Below, one piece after another: positions 26,536 through 36,288 of a stretch of DNA of 64,000 bases; positions within the stretch are counted from its first letter, which is position 1, and each line of letters opens with the position of its first letter. Made by a program: the position numbers and the translations under genes. The stretch is from Rhodobacterales bacterium 52_120_T64 (GTDB taxonomy: Bacteria > Pseudomonadota > Alphaproteobacteria > Rhodobacterales > Rhodobacteraceae). The notes under the pieces are model-generated. The model searched no databases. It saw nothing but the letters and a program-made list of their open reading frames with translations, and had not been told where the DNA came from. The stretch is taken from contig MABA01000015.1 in assembly GCA_002162875.1 (NCBI GenBank), forward strand, positions 1 through 64,000, read 5' to 3'.

Positions 26536-29500
26536 TGCGCCCGATACGTCTCACTTTGAATGCCTTTGGTCCCTTTGCGGGCAAGGAAGTCGTTGATTTC
26601 ACCGCCGCGCTTGATGCTGGAATATTTGGCATCTATGGCGACACAGGTTCGGGAAAGACAACAATATTTGACGGAATCGCCTTTGCATTATTTGGACAGT
26701 CTTCAGGCGCTGAGAGGGTCTCCGATGACATGCTATCGCATTATGCAGACCCAAAAGAGATCACATATGTTGAATTGGTCTTTGACCTCGGAGAGAAGCG
26801 CTATGTAATCCGCCGCATCCCCAGACAGGAGCGCGCCGCAAGTCGCGGCGAGGGTCTGGCGTCGCAGGCACATGAAGTTTATCTGTTTGATGCTACTGGG
26901 CTGACTTTAGATCAGATCACCCAAAAAAACTCCGGTGACATGCTGGCCGAGAAAAAAACCAGCTTGGTCGACCCAATGATCAAGGACTTGCTTGGCTATG
27001 ATGCAGCGCAATTCCGGCAGATTGTTTTATTACCACAGGGTGAATTTCGCAAAATCCTCACGGCCAGCTCTGACGAACGGTCGCCGATCTTGAAACGCCT
27101 CTTTGACGTATCGTTGTACGAAAATTTCATGCAAAAAATTCGTACTCAGGCATCAACCCTGCGCCAACAAATTAGAGACGAACGGCTCCGTAAAGAAACA
27201 ATCTTAGATGGTGTCACGGAGGGCGAACTTAAGGAAGATATTGCATCTAGCAAAATTACCTCCGATGAACTTGAGGGTAAGCTGACGGTCTTAAATGCGC
27301 GAGCAAAATTCCACCAACGAAGCATGTCCGCGGCAGAAACACTAATTGCTAAGTTCACGTCACTGGAAGACGCCCAGGAGGACAGAGATCAACTCGATTT
27401 GGGCGCCCCTATAATCAAGGTCCTTAAGGCTCGTGTCGCACAGGCGCGGGCAGCACAATTGGTCCTGCCGGCAGAAACGCTTCGTGATCGTGCCGCGCAA
27501 CAATTCACGGACGCTTCAAAACAAAAAACAGATGCAGATAGTGCGCTTGGCGCAGCCAAGACCATACATGAGACAGCGAAGACCAACCTACAGCGTGTTT
27601 CAGAACAAAAGCCCGCGCATGATGCAGCCATTACCGAAGTTCAAAAACTCGGCCGGTGGAAAGAGGTTCTTGATAAAGCAGCCTCACTCCAGCAGCCTGT
27701 AAGCGCGGCTCGAGAGGCACTTGATACCGCAAGGATGTCCGAAAGCGAAGCCACAGACTTGGCAGCAGCAACACTTAAAAAGTTGCAAGATCTTCAAGCG
27801 CTTCAGAAGGCTCTGCCTGTTCACACAAAAGCAACGAGCGATGCGACCACTGATCTGGCCAAACTCGACCAAGAGACAGAGCTTGCCATCCGATATGAAT
27901 CGTCCGTTTTGAAGCTAGACCAGCAGGTGAGCCGTATTGAAGTGTTGCGAGACAACCATCAGAAGGCGGCATCGCATCTGAGGGAATGTAAAGATGCGTT
28001 CACGCGGGCCGAGAAGGCGCTTACGGACATTCAAGCTTTGCACGTGGCTCGAAAACTCGTACCCGATGAACCCTGTCCGGCCTGTGGGTCCCGCGAACAT
28101 CCTCACCCTGCAACTGGTGATCCCGAGCGCATGGGACGGCATGAAGCCTTTGAAGCGACTGAAGAAGCACATAATCAAGCACTTGGTACCGAACGAGAGA
28201 CCAGGGGTCTCTTAGCCTCTGGAGATGCCATTTTGGTTGACCGGCAGCAAGAGCTTGACGCAATGGCCAAACCAGTGAGGAGCCGTGAAACTCTGGCGCC
28301 ATTGTTGAATGAAGCACGAAACATGAAGGAAACGCTAGAGAACGATGTGCGGTTCAATGATCTTGCCGTCCGTTTGGCAGCGGCAGAAGATTTGCACAAA
28401 ACCAAAGAGACAATCCGCATAGGCGCTTCTGAAGAAGTGGCACGCAAAAAAGAAGCCAAATCTAACGCACAGACGGCACTGACTACGACGCTGCAGGAAG
28501 TTCCGGAAAAATGGCGCGATGCCGAAGATTTAGATAGTGAATATTTAGCGAAAACTGCTGAAGTGGCCAACCTTGAACAACAGAAAACCTCCGCGACCGA
28601 AGCTGAAAAAACTGCAGCTCTCAGGTTGGCGTCGGCAAATGAAGCGCAACGCAATGCGGCCTCAGGTCTGACACGGACAACGACTGCGTCAATGGAAGCG
28701 GCTGAAGCGTTTTTGCAAAGTTTAGAGAATTCCAAGTTGAGCGGAGACGACTTTCAAGCTGCAAAGTCTGATGTGCACAAACTTGGAGAAATGGAAGGCA
28801 CCATCCAAACTCATAATAGTGAGGTTGCGTCAAACACAGATCGACTCAAGCGACTTGCCGAGGATATTGGGGAGCAAGAGCGGCCTGACCTTGAGACCCT
28901 ACAAGCCGCGGCCAAGGCATCTGCGGATCTTCTAGAGACGTCGCGTGCAGACCAGACCAGGTTGACGGCTGAGCTAGAACGCAAAAACAAAGTGTTTGCA
29001 TCGATCACTACGCTATCAGCCAAAATCCTCGGGTTTGAGAAAAAGTTCGAACCATTGGGCGAGATCGCCAATCTTGTAAATGGCGACAACGATCTGAAAG
29101 TCAGGCTCCCAGATTTTGCGATTGCTGCCATGTTCGACGAGATATTGGACGCGGCCAATCTTCGTCTGGGGCCTATGACCAATCATCGCTATCAGCTTCA
29201 CCGCCCGATTGAAAAGACGGGTGGTAGAACGAAGAGAGGTCTCGATATCGCGGTATTTGATGCGAATACCGAAAAATCTCGTTCTACAACAAGCCTATCG
29301 GGGGGCGAAGGCTTCCAAGCCTCGCTTGCCTTGGCTTTGGGGCTGTCTGATGTGGTGCAACAGAACAGTGGGGGTATCAAGCTGGATGCAATCTTCATTG
29401 ATGAGGGGTTTGGTACATTGGATCAGGAGACGTTGGACACGGCGCTAGATACGTTGTGCTCTTTGGTCGGAGAGAAACGAGCAGTTTGTCTGATTTCGCA

Positions 29501-29594
29501 CACCGAACAGGTCAAAATCTTGATCACAGAGGGATTTGATATCGAAGTGGCTCCAGGTGGATCGCATATTCATGCTCGAAAGAATGTAGCGTAG
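26535..29594 (+). CDS. sbcC: SbcC ATPase subunit
   Basis: 1019 residues of the Rad50/SMC type. Walker A GDTGSGKT (residues 35-42), Q-loop region LLPQGEFRKIL, two long coiled coils, zinc hook CPACG near residue 513, then the signature SLSGGEGFQASLALALGLS and Walker B DAIFIDEGFGTLD. Length is typical for SbcC. Works with SbcD as an ATP-dependent nuclease that recognises palindromes and DNA ends. The nearby perfect palindromes in this replicon would be natural SbcCD substrates when extruded. Confidence 0.95.
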   Translation: MRPIRLTLNAFGPFAGKEVVDFTAALDAGIFGIYGDTGSGKTTIFDGIAFALFGQSSGAERVSDDMLSHYADPKEITYVELVFDLGEKRYVIRRIPRQERAASRGEGLASQAHEVYLFDATGLTLDQITQKNSGDMLAEKKTSLVDPMIKDLLGYDAAQFRQIVLLPQGEFRKILTASSDERSPILKRLFDVSLYENFMQKIRTQASTLRQQIRDERLRKETILDGVTEGELKEDIASSKITSDELEGKLTVLNARAKFHQRSMSAAETLIAKFTSLEDAQEDRDQLDLGAPIIKVLKARVAQARAAQLVLPAETLRDRAAQQFTDASKQKTDADSALGAAKTIHETAKTNLQRVSEQKPAHDAAITEVQKLGRWKEVLDKAASLQQPVSAAREALDTARMSESEATDLAAATLKKLQDLQALQKALPVHTKATSDATTDLAKLDQETELAIRYESSVLKLDQQVSRIEVLRDNHQKAASHLRECKDAFTRAEKALTDIQALHVARKLVPDEPCPACGSREHPHPATGDPERMGRHEAFEATEEAHNQALGTERETRGLLASGDAILVDRQQELDAMAKPVRSRETLAPLLNEARNMKETLENDVRFNDLAVRLAAAEDLHKTKETIRIGASEEVARKKEAKSNAQTALTTTLQEVPEKWRDAEDLDSEYLAKTAEVANLEQQKTSATEAEKTAALRLASANEAQRNAASGLTRTTTASMEAAEAFLQSLENSKLSGDDFQAAKSDVHKLGEMEGTIQTHNSEVASNTDRLKRLAEDIGEQERPDLETLQAAAKASADLLETSRADQTRLTAELERKNKVFASITTLSAKILGFEKKFEPLGEIANLVNGDNDLKVRLPDFAIAAMFDEILDAANLRLGPMTNHRYQLHRPIEKTGGRTKRGLDIAVFDANTEKSRSTTSLSGGEGFQASLALALGLSDVVQQNSGGIKLDAIFIDEGFGTLDQETLDTALDTLCSLVGEKRAVCLISHTEQVKILITEGFDIEVAPGGSHIHARKNVA

Positions 29595-29618
29595 AGCCTT
29601 TGACCTGCAACTGAATTG

Positions 29619-29912
29619 TCATCCGACCTGATCCTGAGCCTTTCGGGTTCCGACATCATGCCCCTCAATAAGATTGGAATAGTAACAATTCATCGATCTA
29701 ACAGCGTCGGCAAGAGACCGTCGTATTGATACCGGCAGAGTCGCGCCAAGGCTTGCAAACTTTTCGGCAAATTTCAATGCAAGATCATTGAGCTCAATAC
29801 GCCGCGGCGAGTCTTCTCCGATAATCAACGGCTCAGCGCGTGTTACAGACTCTATCCAGTCTTCAAATTGCTTAATCGTTGCCGTATATACTGCCGGTTT
29901 CAATACCTGCAT
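29619..29912 (-). pseudogene. N-terminal fragment of a Fic-family protein
   Basis: 97 residues that match only the start of Fic proteins: ...LPVSIRRSLADAVRSMNCYYSNLIEGHDV, the conserved Asn-Leu-Ile-Glu-Gly-His segment of the Fic N-terminal/inhibitory region. It then ends in GTRKAQDQVG. The catalytic HPFx(D/E)GNGR is missing, so no AMP-transfer activity is expected. Converges on sbcC with 24 bp between stops; the break is probably where the SbcCD segment was inserted. Confidence 0.75.
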
Positions 29913-30754
29913 ACTAATGTTGTTTTCCTATTTTCTTCAAATAGTTAAAACGATTGAAAAATCAAATATGCCGGTATAAATGCCGCTTCCAAATGAACTC
30001 CTAGTCAACTTGAAGCCCAAAAAAAATAGCAACTACAACCCAGCCCCCAGTATTACAAAGTATTAGGATTATAAACAAAACCTAAGGCATCGCGTATCAG
30101 CTCGTTATCAAATTTTGGGAAATATTTGCCTCCCTCAATGCTCTAATCGAAAGCCATCAAAAAACGACGTCGGACCAACAAAACTGCTGACGGGTGCAGC
30201 GCCGCGCGAAGCGCTTAGCCGGAATTCTCCCCAACGATGGAGATAATTCGGGGCGACTCCGCCAATCAGAAGCGCCGCCTAGCGGCAACAATTAAACCTC
30301 CGCTCCAGTCTCACTTAAGCCCGAAGTGGTGTCAGTTTTAATCAGTTCTTATTAGCTAATCCTTATTACATAATCAGTTTTACGGCAGTTTTTGCTCAGA
30401 GACATAATTTCCGCTTTCGGCCCATTTCCGACCTTGGCGACGCAGTTTTTTGTTGCAGCGCAGTACGCCAAAGCTGACATTCGTCATTCACGAAGCGTAT
30501 TTTGGCATCGATGTCGGCTCAGCGGGACGAAGCCGTCGTCGGAGTGTGTGCTCCCGACTAACCGCTCCTGATCCGGAGCGGCCGTACACGGACCATCCAA
30601 TAGGCGGAAGTGCGTCGCGGGTCAAAAGAGCCGGCGGCACCCAACCCACGAAATTGCGAAAAAATTACGGTGTCGGACACGGCAGACTGACGGTCGTTTG
30701 GGAACCTACTTTTGCCGGCTCAACTGAGTCGCCAAAACATTCAAGGAGGATAAC
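29913..30754. other. 840-bp region, no convincing gene
   Basis: A hairpin-rich stretch lies at 30195-30300 (for example GCGC-GAA-GCGC, and CCGGAATT with AATTCGG). The plus-strand frame at 30450-30797 resembles a non-coding intergenic segment I remember as recurrent in roseobacter genomes and usually mis-annotated; I do not call it a gene. Confidence 0.45.
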
Positions 30755-31000
30755 ATGTTCCCGTCACCGCAAGAACGCGAAGCTCTCAACACAATGAAAC
30801 GTGACCTTTGGTCTGGCGTAGGTCCCAAGCAGTTCGGGCTGGAAATGCAACGCAGCGATGAAATCGTTGACTATGCGACTTCCGATCGCGCGCATTACGA
30901 ATTACACCGGCTGAAACTTGCGCTTGTATTTGTGCGCAGCCTCAAATCCCGGGTGCATACTGCGGTATCGGCGATGTCTCTGGCGCCAGAGGTTCGTTGA
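30755..31000 (+). CDS. Small hypothetical protein (81 aa)
   Basis: AAGGAGG six bases before the ATG is one of the best ribosome sites in the window. Soluble, helical composition (REALNTMKRDLWSGVGPKQ, YELHRLKLALVFVRSL). Family unknown. It precedes the BTAD regulator in the same direction, 110 bp away. Confidence 0.6.
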   Translation: MFPSPQEREALNTMKRDLWSGVGPKQFGLEMQRSDEIVDYATSDRAHYELHRLKLALVFVRSLKSRVHTAVSAMSLAPEVR

Positions 31001-31109
31001 AGCCTCAACGTAAGTTGCCCCGTTCACTATTGCCAACACTTGTTTGGCGGAGTGTGCTAAGACTCCGGAAGTGCCCGGCCTACGCCGCACGTACAAGGGG
31101 GAGCCGAAA

Positions 31110-33005
31110 GTGCCGGAGAATGCGGACGAGCAAAAGAAGGTCGAGATTGATCTGCTTGGTACCGTCCGACTGAGGATTGGTGGCGATGATGTAGCCCCGC
31201 TGCCGCGAAAAGTGCGCGCGGTCCTGGCCTATCTGGTCATTCGCCGCGGCGACAAAATCCCGCGCGAAACATTGGCGGGACTGTTTTGGGGAGATCGTGC
31301 CGACGAACAAGCACACGCCAGCCTCCGCCAGACTTTGAGTCAGATACGCAAAACGTTGCGACCAGCCGGAGCAACGTTGGTTACCGCAGATCGCGAAAGC
31401 GTCCAGTTTACAGCAGGAAATCTGCACATTGACTTGGAGGAATTGATCCGCCTGAAGGACAGCGAGGACATCGATGCACTGGCGAGGTTTTTGGATGGCG
31501 TGCACGGAGAATTGCTCGAAGGTATGTCGATCGGCGAATCGGCATTTGAGCAATGGCTTGCCACGGAGCGAGAGGCCGTTCGACGGCAACTCATCGCTGC
31601 TCTTTCCCGCCTGGCCGAGCTTTATGAAGTCAAGGGCGTGTTCAACGATTCGATAAATGTGAATCTCCGCGTTCTCGCGTACGACGCTCTCGACGAAGAA
31701 ACTTACCGGACGCTGATGCGCCTGTTCATGGCACAAGGCCGTTACGATGCCGCTATGTCACAATTCGAAACATGTCGGGGCAGGCTTGAAAAAGAGCTGG
31801 GCGTTGAACCCGCGCCCGAAACCATCGCGCTCTGGAACAGGGCCAAGGCTCGGCGCCGGGGTTCCGAGACTGCAATCAAGACGGTGACGGTGCGGGCCTT
31901 CAATGTCGCCGGAGACGACAGCACGGAATTCCTTGCTGAAGGACTCAGGGAGGGTCTGTTCAACAGTCTCGACAAGCAGTCGGCGATCGGGGTCGTCCGC
32001 GAGCAAGGGCCGTCGCAGGGCAAAGCAACATTTGCGCTGGAGGGTTCAGTTCGCGGCCTTAGGAACCGCCTGCGCATGACATTCCGCCTGATCGAAACGG
32101 CCAGCAATAACCAGATTTGGAGCGAACGCTACGACCGCGAAAGCGACGATCTGTTTGAGCTTGAAGCTGAGATTTCCCGAACCGTGGCTGCGTTCATTCG
32201 AACGAAGGTGAAGGAGGCCTTCTTCAACAGTTTGCGGGACGCCCGAGATGATGACCTCACGGTCCCCGAACTTCTTGACAAAGCCGCCGCATTCGCGACG
32301 CGTGGCCTAGCCTCTGATGAAAGGAGCATAGCTGCCCTCCGTTCAGCTCTAGCGCGCGATCCTGGCAACTCGATGGCAAACGCCATGCTGGCGTATTTTC
32401 TGTTGGAGCGGTTCGAATACACGCCGCTTGATCTGCCCGCTGCGTCGCGAAATGAGATTGCCCAACTGGCTGTGCGGGCGGTGGAACTGCAGGCGAACAG
32501 CTATTGGGCCCAGTATGTGGCCGGGACGGTCGCGCAAGACATATTTGGGGATTTCGATCGTGCCCTGCGACATGCTCAAGTGGCGCTACACGCCAATCCG
32601 GATTTCGCCGCAGCGCTTGGCGTGACAGGAATCGTCAAATGCCATTCCGGCGACCCTGCAGCCGGAATCGAAATACTCAAGCAAACGATCAATTCCACCA
32701 GCCCAAACACGTCTTTCCGTGAGGAGCGGGAGCTTGCAATCGCTTACTTGGTAAACGGGGATGTGGGGGCGGCGGTCGGATTGATTGGCCGACTGGTTGA
32801 CAGGGATCCGCGGATGGATCGCAACAGGCTGTTGCATGCCGCACTGTTGTGGCTCAATGGCGACGCCGACAACGCCATGGCCGCTGGAAGTAACCTCAAG
32901 AAGAAATACTCAGCGCTTTCGATAGTCACTAAACGACCAATCCAAATAGGCCCACCGGATGTCTCTGCGAAGTTCGAGGAAGCTATGGCGTCCGTCGGTT
33001 TGTGA
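31110..33005 (+). CDS. BTAD/SARP-type regulator with TPR C-terminus
   Basis: 631 residues from GTG 31110 (GGGGGAG upstream); the frame is open to TTG 31044. Residues about 8-90 are an OmpR-type winged helix (VEIDLLGTVRLRIGG, LAYLVIRRG, ASLRQTLSQIRKTL). Next is the bacterial transcriptional activator domain (ALSRLAELYEVKG, YRTLMRLFMAQGRYDAAMSQFETCRGRLEKELGVEPAPET). Then a TolB/adenylate-cyclase-associated segment (FLAEGLREGLFNSL, FALEGSVR, IWSERYDRE) and TPR-like helices. Such proteins are cytoplasmic transcription activators; the target is unknown. Confidence 0.85.
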   Translation: MPENADEQKKVEIDLLGTVRLRIGGDDVAPLPRKVRAVLAYLVIRRGDKIPRETLAGLFWGDRADEQAHASLRQTLSQIRKTLRPAGATLVTADRESVQFTAGNLHIDLEELIRLKDSEDIDALARFLDGVHGELLEGMSIGESAFEQWLATEREAVRRQLIAALSRLAELYEVKGVFNDSINVNLRVLAYDALDEETYRTLMRLFMAQGRYDAAMSQFETCRGRLEKELGVEPAPETIALWNRAKARRRGSETAIKTVTVRAFNVAGDDSTEFLAEGLREGLFNSLDKQSAIGVVREQGPSQGKATFALEGSVRGLRNRLRMTFRLIETASNNQIWSERYDRESDDLFELEAEISRTVAAFIRTKVKEAFFNSLRDARDDDLTVPELLDKAAAFATRGLASDERSIAALRSALARDPGNSMANAMLAYFLLERFEYTPLDLPAASRNEIAQLAVRAVELQANSYWAQYVAGTVAQDIFGDFDRALRHAQVALHANPDFAAALGVTGIVKCHSGDPAAGIEILKQTINSTSPNTSFREERELAIAYLVNGDVGAAVGLIGRLVDRDPRMDRNRLLHAALLWLNGDADNAMAAGSNLKKKYSALSIVTKRPIQIGPPDVSAKFEEAMASVGL

Positions 33006-33149
33006 AAGTTCAAGGATCCAGTGAGGCACGACAAGACCGGCGCCTCATCCTCTTGACATTCAACCGCTGTCACCGTCGACAATCAGCCTTTCATGGCGGC
33101 TTCTGGTAATACGCCGTCGTCCGTATGTCCTGCACGGCACGACTGCTTC

Positions 33150-34697
33150 GGGCTTATTCTGTTGAAAAACTCGGAGATTTGAGTGTGCTGGTTGGCCGGT
33201 GCATTTGTTTGCAGCCCGCTTTCACACGGTTTTACGGATCAGGTTATGGCTTGGAGCCAATTTTGCTAGCTTTTTGAGGTTTTGGGCGGTTGCAGCGAGG
33301 ATAAATTCGTCATGTGCCCCACAGGGACCGCGTAATCTTAGCCTGCCGAGGCCATGGATACGTTTGAGATGGGCAAATGACATTTCGACTTTTTTGCGCA
33401 GCTTGCGAGAGATGGCATATTGCTGAGTTTGCGATAGAACGCGCGCGACATCTCGGGATGTTTCATAGATCGACCGTGTGACTTTGCGCTGTGGTTCTTT
33501 TGGTGTGCAGCGTTCTTTTAAAATGCAGGCGTCACAGTCTGATTTACGAGCGCGGTATCGTACCGTCTCATCTTTGTTTGCAGCCAATCTTGGCTTTTTA
33601 AATACGCGTCGGTTCTGCTTGAGTTCTCTGCCGTTCGGGCAGATGTACAAGTCGTTCCCGGCATCATAGGTGAAGTCCGCGCGCTCAAAGGACCCGTCCT
33701 TGCGTCCAGATTTATCTATGACGGGAATATGCGGCGCAATCCCGCGTTTCTCGACCAGCCAATCTAACATCTGTCCTGAACCGTAGGCTGTGTCGGCGAT
33801 TAGACGTTCAGGTTTAAGATTATGTACCTTTTGCACCCGGTCAATCATGGTTTTGACTGACCCGACCTCGGCCTGTCTAATGGAACGCGAGGCCTCCACG
33901 TCCAGGAATACGGCATTGTCGGTATCGATCAGGTAGTTCGTAGAATACGCAAAATAGGCTGGCCCGCCACGTGCGCCAGTCCACTGAGCTGCAGGATCCG
34001 AGTGTGAGATAAACTTAGGCGTAACGGGGCTGGCTGCGCCAAAAGCCGCATCATCAAGTGTTTCCAGATATTCCCGAACGGCGCGTGGTGCATCGCTAGG
34101 TTCAATCGCCTCAGGGTTCCAGTCAGCCTTGGGTGTAGAGTTCTGACGATTGGCATCCGCAGCAATGATACTTGCATCTGCCGCATAACGTTGGCCGCTT
34201 GCCAATCCTGCCTCGATGCATTGTGCTACCACTGTTTCAAATACATACCGCAACATATCACTGTCCCGAAAACGGCCATGACGGTTCTTTGAAAAGGTCG
34301 AATGATCGGGGATGGCGTCCGTCAGATCCAGCTTGCAAAACCAGCGATACGCCAGATTTAGATGAACCTCATCACACAGCCGCCGTTCAGAGCGAATGCC
34401 CATAATATATCCGACTAACAACATGCGCATCATCAGTTCTGGATCAATCGACGGCCGTCCGGTTGAACTGTAAAACTCGGTCAGATGTTTACGAACACCA
34501 GATAAATCTATAACGCCATCAATTGTCCGCAAAATGTGATCGCTTGGGACATGATCCTCTATCGAAAATTCATAAAACAATGCGCCTTGTGCTTCTTGTT
34601 TTGGACCCATCATCGTTAGCAATCCCCTATATCAATAAGGAGATTGAATCAGCCTAACGCACCCAAATCAAGAAGAGTTTTTCAACAGAATAAGCCC
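33150..34697 (-). mobile_element. IS1182-family insertion sequence, complete
   Basis: About 1548 bp bounded by perfect 23-bp inverted repeats (33150-33172, beginning GGGCTTATTCTGTTG, and 34675-34697), enclosing one transposase gene. No obvious target-site duplication: flanks read CTTC on the left and TTAG on the right, so a rearrangement after insertion is possible. Confidence 0.9.
33222..34613 (-). CDS. IS1182-family transposase
   Basis: About 463 residues. N-terminal domain SDHILRTIDGVIDLSGVRKHL and RLCDEVHLNLAYRWFCKLDLTDAIPDHSTFSKNRH are typical of IS1182/IS5-like DDE enzymes. Catalytic Asp candidates are in YAADASIIAADANR and LIADTAYGSGQ; the Glu is in VEMSFAHLKRIHGLGRLRLRG. Intact, so the element may be active. 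A TTG nine bases upstream (34622) is an alternative start. Confidence 0.93.
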   Translation of the reverse strand: MMGPKQEAQGALFYEFSIEDHVPSDHILRTIDGVIDLSGVRKHLTEFYSSTGRPSIDPELMMRMLLVGYIMGIRSERRLCDEVHLNLAYRWFCKLDLTDAIPDHSTFSKNRHGRFRDSDMLRYVFETVVAQCIEAGLASGQRYAADASIIAADANRQNSTPKADWNPEAIEPSDAPRAVREYLETLDDAAFGAASPVTPKFISHSDPAAQWTGARGGPAYFAYSTNYLIDTDNAVFLDVEASRSIRQAEVGSVKTMIDRVQKVHNLKPERLIADTAYGSGQMLDWLVEKRGIAPHIPVIDKSGRKDGSFERADFTYDAGNDLYICPNGRELKQNRRVFKKPRLAANKDETVRYRARKSDCDACILKERCTPKEPQRKVTRSIYETSRDVARVLSQTQQYAISRKLRKKVEMSFAHLKRIHGLGRLRLRGPCGAHDEFILAATAQNLKKLAKLAPSHNLIRKTV

Positions 34698-34753
34698 TTA
34701 GCGGACACACTCTATTTCATGTCGGAAGGCAAACTTTCGACTTGCGCAGATGT

Positions 34754-35299
34754 TCACACGTCGCTGGAGCTCCGTTTCCCCAGTTCGCGATAAAGTGCCT
34801 CACGCGTGACACCTAATTGAGCCGCCACATCTTGCCATTGCCCTTTCTTAGGCAGCACTCGGCCTTCCCCAAGCCAGGCATCCAGCCGTTCCCCGACCGT
34901 GCGTAACGTCCTGATCTCGGAAAGCATTCGCGCCGATTGCACCTCGGACGCAAGATGCGAGGCCCAGGCCTCGGAAAGGTTGCTATCTTGTGCAAGCTTG
35001 CTCCGGAACAAAGTCACCGGGATAGTACGGACCGAGGTTGCTGCCCCTGCCTGCGCATCGCAATGATAGGTGGGCGAATAGGCCGACGCCTCAGCCAAAA
35101 CCTGCCCTGATCGCGCCCGCTGCAAGATTACGTTTGCACCCGCACCGGTTTGGCGCGTTAGCGTGATCTGCCCCTCTAGAATTAGAAACATATGAATCAC
35201 CGGGTCTCCGCTGTGAAACAGAGGTTCGGACGGCTTTAGCCTGCGCAGCATTCCACCTGCGAATTCTTGTGTAATGCGCCTCCACATGATCGCAATCAT
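34754..35299 (-). CDS. Crp/Fnr-family transcriptional regulator
   Basis: About 181 residues. Cyclic-nucleotide-binding barrel: LKPSEPLFHSGDPVIHMFLILEGQITLTRQ, ARSGQVLAEAS. C-terminal winged helix: WQDVAAQLGVTREALYRELGKRS. No Fnr-type N-terminal cysteine cluster. Short inter-domain part. Divergent from the exported Spy-like protein at 35359 and probably controls it. ATG 35299 or 35287 could be the start. Confidence 0.85.
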   Translation of the reverse strand: MIAIMWRRITQEFAGGMLRRLKPSEPLFHSGDPVIHMFLILEGQITLTRQTGAGANVILQRARSGQVLAEASAYSPTYHCDAQAGAATSVRTIPVTLFRSKLAQDSNLSEAWASHLASEVQSARMLSEIRTLRTVGERLDAWLGEGRVLPKKGQWQDVAAQLGVTREALYRELGKRSSSDV

Positions 35300-35358
35300 A
35301 TACAAGGCCACAGCTTCATGCCACTACGTTCTGAAACTGACTGAACCGGAACATAACT

Positions 35359-35958
35359 ATGAACCCTATAATTTCTATCACAATTGGCCTCTCTATGGCC
35401 GTGTTTTCCACGCAACTTTTTGCACAAGAGTCCGCCAACTCGAGTCACGCTTCACCCTATGCAGGGTTCGAAACCCGTGCGATCAAGAGCCTGTCCGAGG
35501 CAGATATTGAAGAACTTCGGCGCGGCGGGGGGTGGGGCCTCGCGCTGCCTGCAGAATTGAACGGTGTGCCCGGACCTGCACACCTTCTTGAACTGAAGAA
35601 CGAGATGGGCCTGTCGCCAGAGCAGATCGCCGCCATTGAGGAAATCTTCACCGAGATGCAAGCAGAGGCGACCATGTTCGGGGAACAATTAATTGCGGCC
35701 GAGCAAGCAATCGAGGAAGCATTCGTTTCCGGAAATTTGGGTGACGATCGCCTCCGCGTCCTGATCGAAGATGCCGAGACCGCCCGTGCCAATTTACGTT
35801 TTGTCCACCTCTCCCGTCACCTTTTAACACCGCCCTTGCTGACGGAGGATCAGATAGTCCTTTATAAAACTCTGCGCGGTTACGGGTCCGATCCCTGCAC
35901 AAACGTGCCCGAGGGCCACGATGCCGATAAGTGGCGGCAGCATAACGGATGTGAGTGA
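35359..35958 (+). CDS. Exported Spy/LTXXQ-like protein
   Basis: 199 residues. Residues 1-23 are a signal peptide (ISITIGLSMAVFSTQLFAQ). The mature protein is helical: LKNEMGLSPEQIAAIEEIFTEMQAEA, ARANLRFVHLSRHLLTPPLLTEDQIVLYKTLRGY; the LTEDQ element and paired helices are those of Spy/CpxP/ZraP-type periplasmic chaperones or metal sensors. Divergent Crp/Fnr regulator. The C-terminus has two cysteines (DPCTN, NGCE). Confidence 0.68.
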   Translation: MNPIISITIGLSMAVFSTQLFAQESANSSHASPYAGFETRAIKSLSEADIEELRRGGGWGLALPAELNGVPGPAHLLELKNEMGLSPEQIAAIEEIFTEMQAEATMFGEQLIAAEQAIEEAFVSGNLGDDRLRVLIEDAETARANLRFVHLSRHLLTPPLLTEDQIVLYKTLRGYGSDPCTNVPEGHDADKWRQHNGCE

Positions 35959-36225
35959 TAGCTCGGGGTCGGCCAATTCAATCTAATGGCCGGAAGCGGT
36001 CGATTGCTTGTTCTCTGAAAATTTGAGCAAAACTGATTATAGAATTTCTCATAGATAATGAGACTGCTGACATATTCTCGAAGTTTCCGAGTTCCAAGTA
36101 TGTAAATTATCCTCGCAAGCAAATTTTCAGTTTACAAATATTAACATCTCATGCTTTAGTAATTCTACTTTTAGTAGATTAGCGATGCATGTTTGCAACG
36201 CATATTTCATTGATTATCTCTTGTT
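35959..36225. other. Gap, AT-rich, no gene
   Basis: No reading frame of interest; markedly more AT-rich than its surroundings. Confidence 0.4.
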
Positions 36226-36228
36226 GGA

Positions 36229-36270
36229 GGGAGGCAGTTTATTGAGACGCTTTTCATTAAACTGCCTCCC
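36229..36270 (+). terminator. Strong intrinsic-type hairpin
   Basis: A 13-bp perfect stem (GGGAGGCAGTTTA / TAAACTGCCTCCC) with a 16-base loop, followed by GAACTTTTTCTTT. It could end the transcript from 35359 or attenuate the weak ORF 18 bases downstream. Confidence 0.65.
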
Positions 36271-36288
36271 GAACTTTTTCTTTATACT

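Noticed and set aside
28175-28735. 186-codon minus-strand ORF within sbcC
   Set aside because: Serine/alanine-rich antisense of a coiled coil; no independent support.
30450-30797. 115-codon plus-strand ORF
   Set aside because: Basic, low-complexity translation, no ribosome site, and it looks like a recurrent non-coding roseobacter intergenic segment.
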